A stretch of DNA of 64,000 bases from Myxococcus landrumus. Its GTDB lineage: Bacteria; Myxococcota; Myxococcia; Myxococcales; Myxococcaceae. Numbering within the stretch: position 1 is the first letter of the stretch; each line of letters starts with the position of its first letter. Below the pieces are notes generated by a model. That model saw only the letters and a program-made list of their open reading frames with translations. It made no database searches and was not told the origin of the DNA. Location of the stretch: NCBI RefSeq assembly GCF_017301635.1, contig NZ_CP071091.1, forward strand, positions 2,430,001 to 2,494,000, written 5' to 3'. This document shows, in pieces, positions 29,711-38,539 of the stretch. The position numbers were made by a program, and so were the translations under genes.

Positions 29711-30175
29711 GATGCTCCTGTTGCTGGGCATCCCCTGGGGTGGGGATGCGGCCTCGCCCTTCTCGCGTCGTGAGAAGTGGCGGCGCTCACTTCGTAGCGA
29801 CGGGGTGCCGGGACGCCCAATCGACCCCGTCGATGATGGTCATCGACGCGCGGCCTGGGCCGGGCTGTAGCCCAAGCCGCCACAATCGGGCGGCGGCTGT
29901 AGCGCCCCGCGCCACGCTTCCCGCAGCCGAGCCCGCCGCGCGCCTGGGTGCGGGAGCACGGGCACACCCGCTGCAAGGTGTCGTGATCGCCACACGGTCG
30001 GGAGCAACCCACCACGACCGTGAGCTCCGTGTCGCAAGGGGGGCCTGGGGGGCGGAGCGGGGGGAACGCGGGGCCCGGACGGTCTCCACCGTGCCGGGCT
30101 TCCGCGCGGGCATTCCCGAGGACGCGGCTGGATGACCGAAAGTCGGCACCGTGCGGTCGTGGTATCTTGGGGTTC
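29711..30175. other. Intergenic region with dyad, no gene seen
   Basis: These 465 bases lie between the divergent cyclase-family and FHA-sigma54 genes and hold no convincing reading frame. A perfect 7+7 dyad GTCGATG-atggt-CATCGAC (29829-29847) could be a regulatory operator. A GC-rich stem AGCCGCC/GGCGGCT (29875-29898) lies just downstream, next to GGGCT-gt-AGCCC (29862-29873). Promoters for both flanking genes are expected here, but I did not identify consensus boxes. Confidence 0.6.
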
Positions 30176-31594
30176 ATGTCTGCATCCGACCGGGCCCGCT
30201 CAACCCCTCCAACTCCTGACGCGAAACCCGATTCGCTCTGGAAGCTCGAGGCCCGGGAGACTGGGGACGAGGCGCTCCACGTGACGTTGCCGTACGAGCA
30301 GGGGCGTCGCGCCTATGACGCCTCGACGGTGCGCCGCTTCCGCCTGACGGTGGTGGAGGGCACGCAGTCCGGCAGCACGTGGGAGTCCACGGCGGACACG
30401 TGCTCGGTCGGCTCGCACCCGCTCAACGACTTCGCGGTGGATGACCCCACCGTGTCGCGCTTCCACTGCGAGGTCCGCATCGGGCCCCGAGGCCCTCAGG
30501 TGCGAGACCTGGACAGCCTCAACGGCGTCATCCTGGATGGCGTGCAGGTGATGGAGGGCGTGCTGCGCAGCGGCTCCCTGCTGCGGCTGGGGCGCGTGGT
30601 GCTGCGCTTCGACTTCAGCGCGGAGAACAACCGGCTGCCCGTGTCGGAGAGCACGCGCTTCGGGACGCTCGTGGGCGCCTCGGTGGCCATGCGCGTGTGC
30701 TTCGCGATGATGGAGCGCGCCGCGTCCCGCGACGTCACCGTGCTGCTGGAGGGAGAGACTGGCACGGGAAAGAGCCAGGCCGCGCAGGCCATCCATGAAG
30801 CGGGGCGCCGCAAGGACGGGCCCTTCCTCGTGGTGGACTGCGGCGCCATTCCGGCGCACCTCCTGGAGAGCGAGCTGTTCGGCCACGAGAAGGGCGCCTT
30901 CACTGGAGCCGTCCATCGGCGCGCGGGCGTCTTCGAGGAGGCCATCGGCGGCACCGTCTTCCTCGACGAGATTGGAGAGCTGCCCGCGGAGCTCCAGCCC
31001 AAGCTCCTGCGCGTGCTGGAGAACCGCGAGATTCGCCGCGTCGGCAGCAACACGTACCAGCCCGTGGACGTGCGGCTGATGGCGGCCACGCACCGCGACC
31101 TGCGCGCGGAGGTGAACGCGGGGCGCTTCCGCTCGGACCTCTTCTTCCGGCTCGCCGTGCTGCGCATCGCCCTCCCCCCGCTGCGTCAGCGGCCGGAGGA
31201 CCTGCCCTTGCTGGTGGACGGAATCCTCGGCTCGCTCGGCGCGGATCTGGACCGCACGGCGTCCCTGCGCACGCCGGACTTCCTCGCGCGCCTGAGGTAC
31301 GCGGCGTGGCCCGGCAACGTCCGCGAGCTGCGCAACTACCTGGAGCGGTGCCTCGTCTTCGAGGAGGCCGTGGAGCTCACCGAGGAGGAAGCGCGCTCCG
31401 GCAATCCGATGGAGGTGGACCCCAGCCTCCCGTACGCGGACCAGCGCCGTCGCTCGGTGGATGACTTCGAGCGTCGCTACCTGCGCGCCCTCTTGGAGAA
31501 GCACCAGGGCAAGGTGGCCCAGGCCGCTGTCACCGCGGGCGTGGACCGCGTCCACCTCTACCGGCTCTTGCGCAGGCACGGCATCAAGCCGTGA
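30176..31594 (+). CDS. FHA-domain sigma-54 dependent transcriptional activator
   Basis: This 472-residue enhancer-binding protein has an FHA phosphothreonine-binding domain at the N-terminus (residues about 75-145, with VGSHPLNDFAVDDPTVSRFH). It is followed by an AAA+ core with Walker A GETGTGKS (193-200) and the sigma-54 contact loop GAFTGA (240-245). The C-terminal Fis helix-turn-helix is AAVTAGVDRVHLYRLLRRH. FHA input means it should be tuned by Ser/Thr phosphorylation rather than by a response-regulator domain. Its gene ends three bases before the end of a convergently oriented Ser/Thr kinase gene, a natural candidate partner. Confidence 0.95.
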   Translation: MSASDRARSTPPTPDAKPDSLWKLEARETGDEALHVTLPYEQGRRAYDASTVRRFRLTVVEGTQSGSTWESTADTCSVGSHPLNDFAVDDPTVSRFHCEVRIGPRGPQVRDLDSLNGVILDGVQVMEGVLRSGSLLRLGRVVLRFDFSAENNRLPVSESTRFGTLVGASVAMRVCFAMMERAASRDVTVLLEGETGTGKSQAAQAIHEAGRRKDGPFLVVDCGAIPAHLLESELFGHEKGAFTGAVHRRAGVFEEAIGGTVFLDEIGELPAELQPKLLRVLENREIRRVGSNTYQPVDVRLMAATHRDLRAEVNAGRFRSDLFFRLAVLRIALPPLRQRPEDLPLLVDGILGSLGADLDRTASLRTPDFLARLRYAAWPGNVRELRNYLERCLVFEEAVELTEEEARSGNPMEVDPSLPYADQRRRSVDDFERRYLRALLEKHQGKVAQAAVTAGVDRVHLYRLLRRHGIKP

Positions 31595-31597
31595 GTG

Positions 31598-32983
31598 TCA
31601 CCGCCGCCCGGTGATGCGGGACCAGATGGCCCCGCCACCGGGCAATGGCGCCGCGAGGAACCCCGACTCCAGGTCTCGCAGCGCCGGCTCGGTGGCGACC
31701 AGACCCGCGCCATGCGCGTCCGCCACCCAACCCGGCAGGTGCATCAAGCTGCCCCCACCTCCGGCACGTCCCTCGGAGGTGGAGTGCCGGTCCACGTGGA
31801 CGGTGATGGCCAACTCCACGGCCTCATCGGAAGCACGGGCCCCCGCGAGCAGGTCCAGTGCAGCGGCCAGGACCCGCTCACGCACGGCGCGCTCCGAGGC
31901 CACGTCGTCCGGGAGCGGAGCCAAGGCCATGAGACATCCACTCCCCTCCACTCGCACCTCCAGCCCCGCGTCGCGGACGAGCGCCCCCGTGCGCTCCAGC
32001 AGCGAGTCCATGCGCTCCAACAAGTCCGCGTCCGGGGCGCGCGAAAGACGGGCCTCCGCGTAGAGCGCCACGGCATGGCCCACCAGCTCGCGAGGCCGCC
32101 TGCCCCCCACCGCGCGGCGCAGGTCCTCCAGGAACGTGGCCACGTCCGGGTAGCGGTCCTCGCGTTTCTTGGCGAGGCACCGCAGCACCACGTCATCCAG
32201 CGCCGCCGGCACGGGAGCACGCTCCGCGGGCCGAGGCGGTGGCGCATGCAGGTGCTGCTCCTCCACCTCGTGGCGTGTCGCCCCCTGGAACGGCGGCTGT
32301 CCGGTGACGAGCTGGAACAGGAGCACGCCGAGCGCGTAGAGGTCGGTGCGAGCATCAGGCACCTCGCCGCGAATCTGCTCCGGCGCCATGGACAGCGGAG
32401 TGCCCAGGGCCACGCCTGTATGGGTCAGCGAAGAAGCCCCCGGTGCATCCGGCGTGAGCCCTTTCGCCACGCCGAAGTCCACCAGCTTCACCAGCAGCGT
32501 CTCGCCGCTGCCCGACAGCTTCATCACGTTCTGCGCCTTGAGGTCGCGATGAACCACGCCCGCGGAATGAGCGACACGCAGCGCGGCGCCCACCTGCTCC
32601 AACACCTCCAAGGCTTCACGTGAAGCGAGGGGACCTCGCGCGGCCAGCTCCGCCGCCAGGTCCCTGCCCTCCAGCCACTCCATGGCGATGAAGGGCCGGC
32701 CGTCGGGAAGCTCGCCGTAGTCGAGCACCCCGACGATGTGCGGATGCGTCAACCGCTGGAGGGTGGCGGCCTCGCGACGGAAGCGGCGCAGCGAGGTGTC
32801 CGTCGCGGTCGCCAGTGACGGAAGCACCTTCAACGCCGCGAGCGAGCCCCCGCTCACATCCCGAGCCCGGTAGAGCGTGGAGAGCAAGCCGCGGTAGTGG
32901 ACACGATCCACCACCCATCGGCCCACCAGCGCTCCGGGCCTCAGCTCCTCGCCATAGAGCGACTCCACGCCTCCGGTGGTCAT
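31598..32983 (-). CDS. Ser/Thr protein kinase with cyclase-like C-terminal region
   Basis: This 461-residue Hanks-type kinase has the ATP-lysine Lys52 (LAALKVLPS), catalytic HRD 145-147 with Lys149, DFG at 169, and MAPEQ. The glycine loop is degenerate (DRVHYRGLLSTLY), so nucleotide binding is unusual. Past residue ~290 the sequence looks like a worn-down class-III nucleotide-cyclase fold (RVEGSGCLMALAPL, AITVHVDR), although the metal-binding aspartates are not evident. No membrane helix is visible. It is transcribed just after the cysteine-rich lipoprotein gene, which ends 3 bases upstream of its ATG, and it is convergent with the FHA-sigma54 activator. Confidence 0.9.
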   Translation of the reverse strand: MTTGGVESLYGEELRPGALVGRWVVDRVHYRGLLSTLYRARDVSGGSLAALKVLPSLATATDTSLRRFRREAATLQRLTHPHIVGVLDYGELPDGRPFIAMEWLEGRDLAAELAARGPLASREALEVLEQVGAALRVAHSAGVVHRDLKAQNVMKLSGSGETLLVKLVDFGVAKGLTPDAPGASSLTHTGVALGTPLSMAPEQIRGEVPDARTDLYALGVLLFQLVTGQPPFQGATRHEVEEQHLHAPPPRPAERAPVPAALDDVVLRCLAKKREDRYPDVATFLEDLRRAVGGRRPRELVGHAVALYAEARLSRAPDADLLERMDSLLERTGALVRDAGLEVRVEGSGCLMALAPLPDDVASERAVRERVLAAALDLLAGARASDEAVELAITVHVDRHSTSEGRAGGGGSLMHLPGWVADAHGAGLVATEPALRDLESGFLAAPLPGGGAIWSRITGRR

Positions 32984-32986
32984 GGG

Positions 32987-34480
32987 TCAGTATTTCCCTC
33001 TCGCCCTTCTTGAGCGCTCGCAGAGCTTGGCCGCGTCCGCGCCCTCCACCGCGCCGCAGGACTCATGGAGGAACGTCGTCACCGGCTCCAGCCACAGGCG
33101 GCCCAGGTTGTCCCTGCACCGCTCGTAGTCGCCATCGCCCTGCACCATCGACCCATCGTTCACTTCGCACTTGCCCGCTTGCGGGTTGGTGGCCGAGCCC
33201 CAGCAGGGCCCGGTGACGGTGGCCGCGCAGTTGGCGCCAGAGTTGGGCAACGCGCAGACGCGGTGCGTGGAGTACGCGGAGCCGCTCACCCAGGACGGGT
33301 CATAGCAGGAGTACATCTTGCGATAGATGGCGCCCTGGATCTCCACCTGGTCCCCCACGACGACGAACTTCACCTGGTCACCGTACTTCACCTCTTCCAC
33401 GTAGACCTCGGTGGCCAGGGCCTTCCGGTCGAAGATGTTGCCGTAGAACGCGCCCTCGCGCATGCCGTAGACCTGCGCCTCCGACAGCGCATACGCCTGG
33501 GCCGCCGTCGACGTCGTGGCCACGCTCGCCACGCCCGAGTCGGTGCTGTCCCACGGCGCCGTCATCATGCTGTAGTACCCCGACGCGGGGCAGGTGAAGG
33601 ACACCACCGGGTCCGTCCCGGCACAGCTCCCATCCCCCTCGCCCAGGAGCGTGTCGGCGCCCGCGTTGCAGCCCACGACGCCCGAGCACACTCGGAGCAC
33701 CATCCGGCTGCCCGCGCTCGCCCCCAGCGACGCGCCCGGACACGCGACAGACCCTCCGGCTCCGGCCCAGACCGTCGCCCCGGGCGAACACGCCCCGACG
33801 CCATCCGCGGTCCAGCCACAGTTCCGCTGCGCACCCGACTCGCCCATCGTGCAGGGCGCGAAGCTGGCCAGCTTCTGCGCCGTGCTTGGCTCGTACTCGG
33901 CGGGCCGAGTCACTGGCTCCAGATAGAAGGTGCTCGCGGAGCCCGGGACCTCACCCCGGATGGACAGCTCCACCCGGCGGCCCAGCGCGTTGTTGCGCGC
34001 GAGGAGGCACGCGGAGACGCGGTTGAGGCACTCCTGCGAGGGTGGTGAGTACAGCCACTTCGTGCACAGGCCCGCCTTGCCACCCCAGAGACGAGCCCCT
34101 CCGGAAGAAGGCGTCGGGTCGTAGTAGGCGAGCACCTGGCTGGGCCCCAGCGCGCAGCTCACCAGGTACTCCATGAACTTCCGCGCATCCGGGTCATGGA
34201 GCTGCTTGCTGATGTGCGGATGGCCACCGGACAGGGTGGCATCGAAGAGGGAATCCAGGCTCGAGCTCGCCAGGAGCGTCGTGGCCGTGCCGTTGGTGCC
34301 AATGGCGTTGAGGACGAGCGCATCCGTGGACAGCGAGTTGGCGATGCGAATCTCCGAACGACTCTCCCCGACCTCGGCCTCCGGGGATTGAGTCGATGCG
34401 ACGTCCCCTCCACATCCAGCCAGGGCCCACAACAGCAACGACACAACCCACGACGGGGGGCGACGGACAGTAACACCCAT
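32987..34480 (-). CDS. Cysteine-rich lipoprotein of unknown function
   Basis: The 497-residue product starts at the ATG at 34480 (GGAGG upstream) with lipobox ALAGC (Cys23). The mature part has many cysteines that would be oxidised outside the cell (CTMGESGAQRNC, CSGVVGC, CALPNSGANC), and aromatic-rich segments such as VYGMREGAFYGNIF. I recognise no family. It is followed 3 bases later by a Ser/Thr kinase gene, so the pair is likely one operon in which this protein could report the envelope state. Confidence 0.8.
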   Translation of the reverse strand: MGVTVRRPPSWVVSLLLWALAGCGGDVASTQSPEAEVGESRSEIRIANSLSTDALVLNAIGTNGTATTLLASSSLDSLFDATLSGGHPHISKQLHDPDARKFMEYLVSCALGPSQVLAYYDPTPSSGGARLWGGKAGLCTKWLYSPPSQECLNRVSACLLARNNALGRRVELSIRGEVPGSASTFYLEPVTRPAEYEPSTAQKLASFAPCTMGESGAQRNCGWTADGVGACSPGATVWAGAGGSVACPGASLGASAGSRMVLRVCSGVVGCNAGADTLLGEGDGSCAGTDPVVSFTCPASGYYSMMTAPWDSTDSGVASVATTSTAAQAYALSEAQVYGMREGAFYGNIFDRKALATEVYVEEVKYGDQVKFVVVGDQVEIQGAIYRKMYSCYDPSWVSGSAYSTHRVCALPNSGANCAATVTGPCWGSATNPQAGKCEVNDGSMVQGDGDYERCRDNLGRLWLEPVTTFLHESCGAVEGADAAKLCERSRRARGKY

Positions 34481-34644
34481 GGACGCTCCTCCAGTGAAAT
34501 GCACGAAAGTGGGGAAATGCGTCTTCTGGAAGCACGCCTCAGGCCAGCGGCCTCTGAATCGCATGGCCACCCCGAGGACCAATCCAGGAGGTCGTCTGCT
34601 GTGACCGATCAGGTCACACTCGGTTGTGTTTGTAGCGCGGAACG

Positions 34645-37600
34645 CTACCCGCGTGGAGCGCTCTGCCGCAGCGCGTCCAGTCGAGGGCGCCACAAGGGCG
34701 CGGCCGACACAGCGCTCTCGGCCTCGACGAGCCACGCGAGGCCCTCGGCTTGAGCCCCCGCCTCGAAGGCGGAGCGAGCCGCTTGCAGGAGCAACTCCGC
34801 CTTCTCATCGGGAGAGGCCAGCTCCCGGGCCTCTTCCTCCAAGGCCCGCCAGGCCCGCCCTTCACGGGCCTCCGTGCCGGCCTTGGCCTCGCGAACCTGG
34901 AGCTCCACGAGGCGGCGCATGACCGCGGTGGGTGGCAGGGAGTCGGGGGGACAATGGGTTTCAATCCACCGAAGCTGGCGTGAGGCCTCGTCCATGTCGC
35001 CCAGGGCGGCGCCGATGCGCGCGAGCAGGAGCGCATCCACGGGCACGGGATGTTCGAGGAAGAAACGCACGCCCAGCTCATGTGCGCGCCGCGCCAACGG
35101 AAGGGCCTCCTCGAGACGCCCTTGCATGTAGAGCACCTCCGCCAGGTTGAAGGTGGACCAGCGCTCCACCTGGGCATGACCCAGCTCGCGGCCCAACGCC
35201 ATGGCGCGGCGCAGGTCCTCTTCCATGCGCACCACATCCCCCTGCCCCAGCCACAGCAGCACGCGGTTGATGAGGGCCGCGGCCAGGTGCAACGCATCCC
35301 CCGCGGCCTCGCAGCGGACCAGGGCCTCGTCGAAGCGCGTGGCCGCCTCCTCCGTGCGCTGAAGGAAGGTGAGCGCCGAGCCCAGCATGGCCAGTGCCAC
35401 CACGAGCGTCTCGTGCTCCCGCGCGCGCTCCGCGCCTTCGACGACGGAGTCGAGGACACGCGCCGCCGAGCCCCACTCGCCCTGGCGAACATGCAAGCGG
35501 CCCCGAGCCAGTGAACACCGCAAGGACAAGCGCGGGTCGTCGAGCTGTTCGATGCGCTCCAGCGCCTCGCGTGCGCAGGCCGTTGAGCCGGCCGTGTCCT
35601 CCATCCAGTCGCGCGCGGTGGCTTCTTCCAGCAACAGGTCGACAATCAGTGACTTGTCACCTCGGCCCTCGGCGAGCGCTCGCGCGGAGGTCAGGTCACC
35701 GAGTCCCTCTTCGAACCGCTGGAGGCGATGCCGCACCCTGCCCCGCCCCGCCAACGCAAGCGACCGCCGCTCCAGGTCCTCTTCCGCGAGCAGCGCGAGC
35801 GCGCGGGTGTAGTGCTGCTCCGCCTCCACTGACTGGTGAGCGCGGCGAGACTCCTCGGCCAGGGTGAGGAAGGCATTGGCGGCCTCCTCGTGTGCACCAC
35901 AGGCCGCGGCATGGTGCGCACGCCGGCGACGCTCTCCAGGAGCATCTCCGGGAGTGGCCATGCGCGCGGCGGCATGCAGTGCACGACGGGGCGCGGGAGG
36001 AAGCAGCGCCTCGAGCGCCTCTCGCAGCAAGGGATGCCGGAAGGCGAAGCGGCCCAGGCCCATGGGACGCAGCAGCCCCGCGCGAGCCAGGCGCTGCAAC
36101 CCCGCCCCCGCGTCGAGCGACGTGGCGACTCCCACGAGCTCCTCTCGAGGAGACAGGTGACGAAGCGCCGCGTCGACGCGCGAGACATCCAGCTCCGTGC
36201 CCAGCACCGCACACAAGCGCGCGAGGACACCATGAGCCTCGGGCAGTCCCGCGAGCAGACGTGTGGCGAGCCGCTGGAACAGCGGTGTCACCGACACGTC
36301 CAGCAACGCATCCGGTGCGATGTACCAACCCCCACCGGGCGCGGCACGCAACGCGCCGGCGGTCCTCAGCGCGACACCCAACTCGACCAGGGACAAGGGC
36401 ACGCCCTGCGCGAGTTGCTCCAGTCGCGCCAGCACGGGCTCGGGGATGTGCTCCGCGGGACGCAGCAGATGCAGGAGCACCGTGCGGCTCGCCTCGGGTG
36501 ACAAGGGCGGCAGGACATGCCGGGACGGATGCGCGCTGCGCTCCCCCAGATGAGGCCGGAGTCCCAGCAGCGCGGGCCGAGCCACCACGCAGACCCACAA
36601 CGGCGCGGACGCCCCCGCGAGGGTGGCCACCTCCAGCGCATCGAGACTGGTGGGGTCGGCGAGGTGCGCGTCATCCAGCAACAGGACCCGAGGTGTCTCG
36701 CGTGCCCTGAGCCGCAGGCCCTCCGCGAGCCAGCGAGCCGCGGCATGGCGCGCGTCCGCGAGCGGCACGGAGCGGGTGCGAGGTATCTCGGGAAGCGGTG
36801 ACGCCCCCTCCGCGATGGAGGCCCGCAGCGCCTCCAGCAGCGCCTCTGGAGACCCCACGTCTGGAGCCGCCGCGCGGAGTCGGAAGACCTGGGCACGGCC
36901 TGTCGCTTCCAGTCTCGCGGCCAGCGCCTCGAGGACTCGAGATTTCCCCAGCCCCACATCGCCCGTGAGGACCGCGAACCCGGACACGCCATGCGCGAGA
37001 CAGCGCGTGGCGTCGTGCTCCAGTTGGTCCAGCAAGGCCTCGCGCCCCATGAGCGGAGGAGGCTCCGACACGGAGCTGGAGGCTCCGCTGTCGAGCAGCC
37101 GCAGGCGGCCGGACGAAGCAGCGGACTCGAAGGACGTGGTCGCATCGGGGTCCACGGCCTCGGTGTCGCTGGGGCTCAGTCGCGCGGCGGCGGCGTCGGT
37201 GACCCGCGTCTCACCTGGGACCCATTCGGTGGGCCACCACTCCGACGAAGCGTCCAACGCCGGACCGGCCAGGCGCAGCGTGGAGATCCCCGCATGGACA
37301 TGCAGCTCCGCGAGGTGGAGGACCGCTGCCCCCGCACCGTTCTCGACCAGCCTGCGCGCGGTGAGCGCGGCGGCTCGCACGTTCGCCTCGGCGGTGAGCG
37401 ACTCGGCGAACGCGATGACATAGCCCGCGGGCTTCACTCGCGCGAGGATGCCTCCGCGCGGCTCGATGGCGGCCAGCACCGCGTCCACCGTCAGCGGCGC
37501 ATTCAGCCCCAGCAACGCCACCTGGCGTGGCCCCGAACCCGTCGAAGGGAGAAGCGCTGCGGAGTGTTCAACCTGCGGGACGACACTCGTTTGCGCCGCG

Positions 37601-38523
37601 CCGAGACAGGCCGCATCGAACGCGACGAGCACGTCGGCCGCGCGGGCGTAGCGCTCCTGCGGCGACTTGGCCAGACAGGTCCTCAGGACCTCATCCAGCG
37701 CGGGAGGAACCTCGGCACGGTCGGAGACGCGCGGCGGTCTCAGACTGACATGGCCGTGGCGGATCTGCTCGGGGCTTCCGACAAACGGAGGCGCGCCCGT
37801 GAGCAACTCAAAGAGCAGGACGCCCAGCGAGTAGATGTCGGCCGGCGTGCTCGCGAGGCGCGCGTCGAGACACTGCTCGGGAGACATGTAGAGCGGCGTA
37901 CCCAGCCGCTGTCCGGCGGGCGTCATGCCGGGAGGAACGTCGTCCGTCGGCCCATCGCCCTCGCCATCGAGGAATCGCGCGAGCCCCAGGTCGAGGAGGC
38001 TGAGCGTGCCACCCTCGCGCAGGAAGACGTTCTCCGGCTTGAGGTCGCGGTGGGCGACTCCCACAGAATGCGTGCGCTCCAGCGCGGAGCACAGTCCACG
38101 GAGCATCTCGCGCACCCGAGGCAACGACGCGGCGCCGGTGCCGGGGAGCGCCGCCATCCACGTCGCGAGCGTCTGTCCGTGCAGATGCTCCATCACCAGG
38201 AAGGGCCGGCCTCGAGCCACGCCGTGCTCGAACAACTCCGGCACGGTGGGAGCCCCGACACGGCGCAGCGCGGTGGCCTCGCGCGCGAAGCGTTCGTGGT
38301 GGGCACCGCGTCCCAGCTTGAGCGCGACCTCGCGACCATCCGAGTCTCGATACGCGGTGAAGACTTGAGAGAAGCCTCCGCTGCCCAGGAGCGCGGCGCC
38401 GCGCACCCCAGGAACATCCGCGAGTGGCAGCGCCTCGGGGAAGGCGGGACCAAGTGCTCGCGTCCCGTGCACGGGACAGGCCGCGCCCAGGGGAAGGCGG
38501 CGGTGACAGTTCGGACAACGCAT
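34645..38523 (-). CDS. PknK-like kinase with AAA-type ATPase and helical repeats
   Basis: This is a 1292-residue multidomain regulator. It starts with a small zinc-ribbon-like module (Cys3, Cys6, Cys16, His19). A Ser/Thr kinase domain follows with Gly loop LLGSGGFSQVF, Lys69, HRD 158-160 and DLG (not DFG). A short region around 370-500 resembles a degenerate nucleotide-cyclase fold. An STAND/AAA-type ATPase comes next (Walker A GDVGLGKS, Walker B RVLLLDDAH), then TPR-like repeats to the end. This is the PknK/LuxR-type large kinase layout without a C-terminal HTH. The start is the ATG at 38523, just after the OPT gene stop. Confidence 0.9.
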   Translation of the reverse strand: MRCPNCHRRLPLGAACPVHGTRALGPAFPEALPLADVPGVRGAALLGSGGFSQVFTAYRDSDGREVALKLGRGAHHERFAREATALRRVGAPTVPELFEHGVARGRPFLVMEHLHGQTLATWMAALPGTGAASLPRVREMLRGLCSALERTHSVGVAHRDLKPENVFLREGGTLSLLDLGLARFLDGEGDGPTDDVPPGMTPAGQRLGTPLYMSPEQCLDARLASTPADIYSLGVLLFELLTGAPPFVGSPEQIRHGHVSLRPPRVSDRAEVPPALDEVLRTCLAKSPQERYARAADVLVAFDAACLGAAQTSVVPQVEHSAALLPSTGSGPRQVALLGLNAPLTVDAVLAAIEPRGGILARVKPAGYVIAFAESLTAEANVRAAALTARRLVENGAGAAVLHLAELHVHAGISTLRLAGPALDASSEWWPTEWVPGETRVTDAAAARLSPSDTEAVDPDATTSFESAASSGRLRLLDSGASSSVSEPPPLMGREALLDQLEHDATRCLAHGVSGFAVLTGDVGLGKSRVLEALAARLEATGRAQVFRLRAAAPDVGSPEALLEALRASIAEGASPLPEIPRTRSVPLADARHAAARWLAEGLRLRARETPRVLLLDDAHLADPTSLDALEVATLAGASAPLWVCVVARPALLGLRPHLGERSAHPSRHVLPPLSPEASRTVLLHLLRPAEHIPEPVLARLEQLAQGVPLSLVELGVALRTAGALRAAPGGGWYIAPDALLDVSVTPLFQRLATRLLAGLPEAHGVLARLCAVLGTELDVSRVDAALRHLSPREELVGVATSLDAGAGLQRLARAGLLRPMGLGRFAFRHPLLREALEALLPPAPRRALHAAARMATPGDAPGERRRRAHHAAACGAHEEAANAFLTLAEESRRAHQSVEAEQHYTRALALLAEEDLERRSLALAGRGRVRHRLQRFEEGLGDLTSARALAEGRGDKSLIVDLLLEEATARDWMEDTAGSTACAREALERIEQLDDPRLSLRCSLARGRLHVRQGEWGSAARVLDSVVEGAERAREHETLVVALAMLGSALTFLQRTEEAATRFDEALVRCEAAGDALHLAAALINRVLLWLGQGDVVRMEEDLRRAMALGRELGHAQVERWSTFNLAEVLYMQGRLEEALPLARRAHELGVRFFLEHPVPVDALLLARIGAALGDMDEASRQLRWIETHCPPDSLPPTAVMRRLVELQVREAKAGTEAREGRAWRALEEEARELASPDEKAELLLQAARSAFEAGAQAEGLAWLVEAESAVSAAPLWRPRLDALRQSAPRG

Positions 38524-38539
38524 CAGTGGGACGTGCAGG

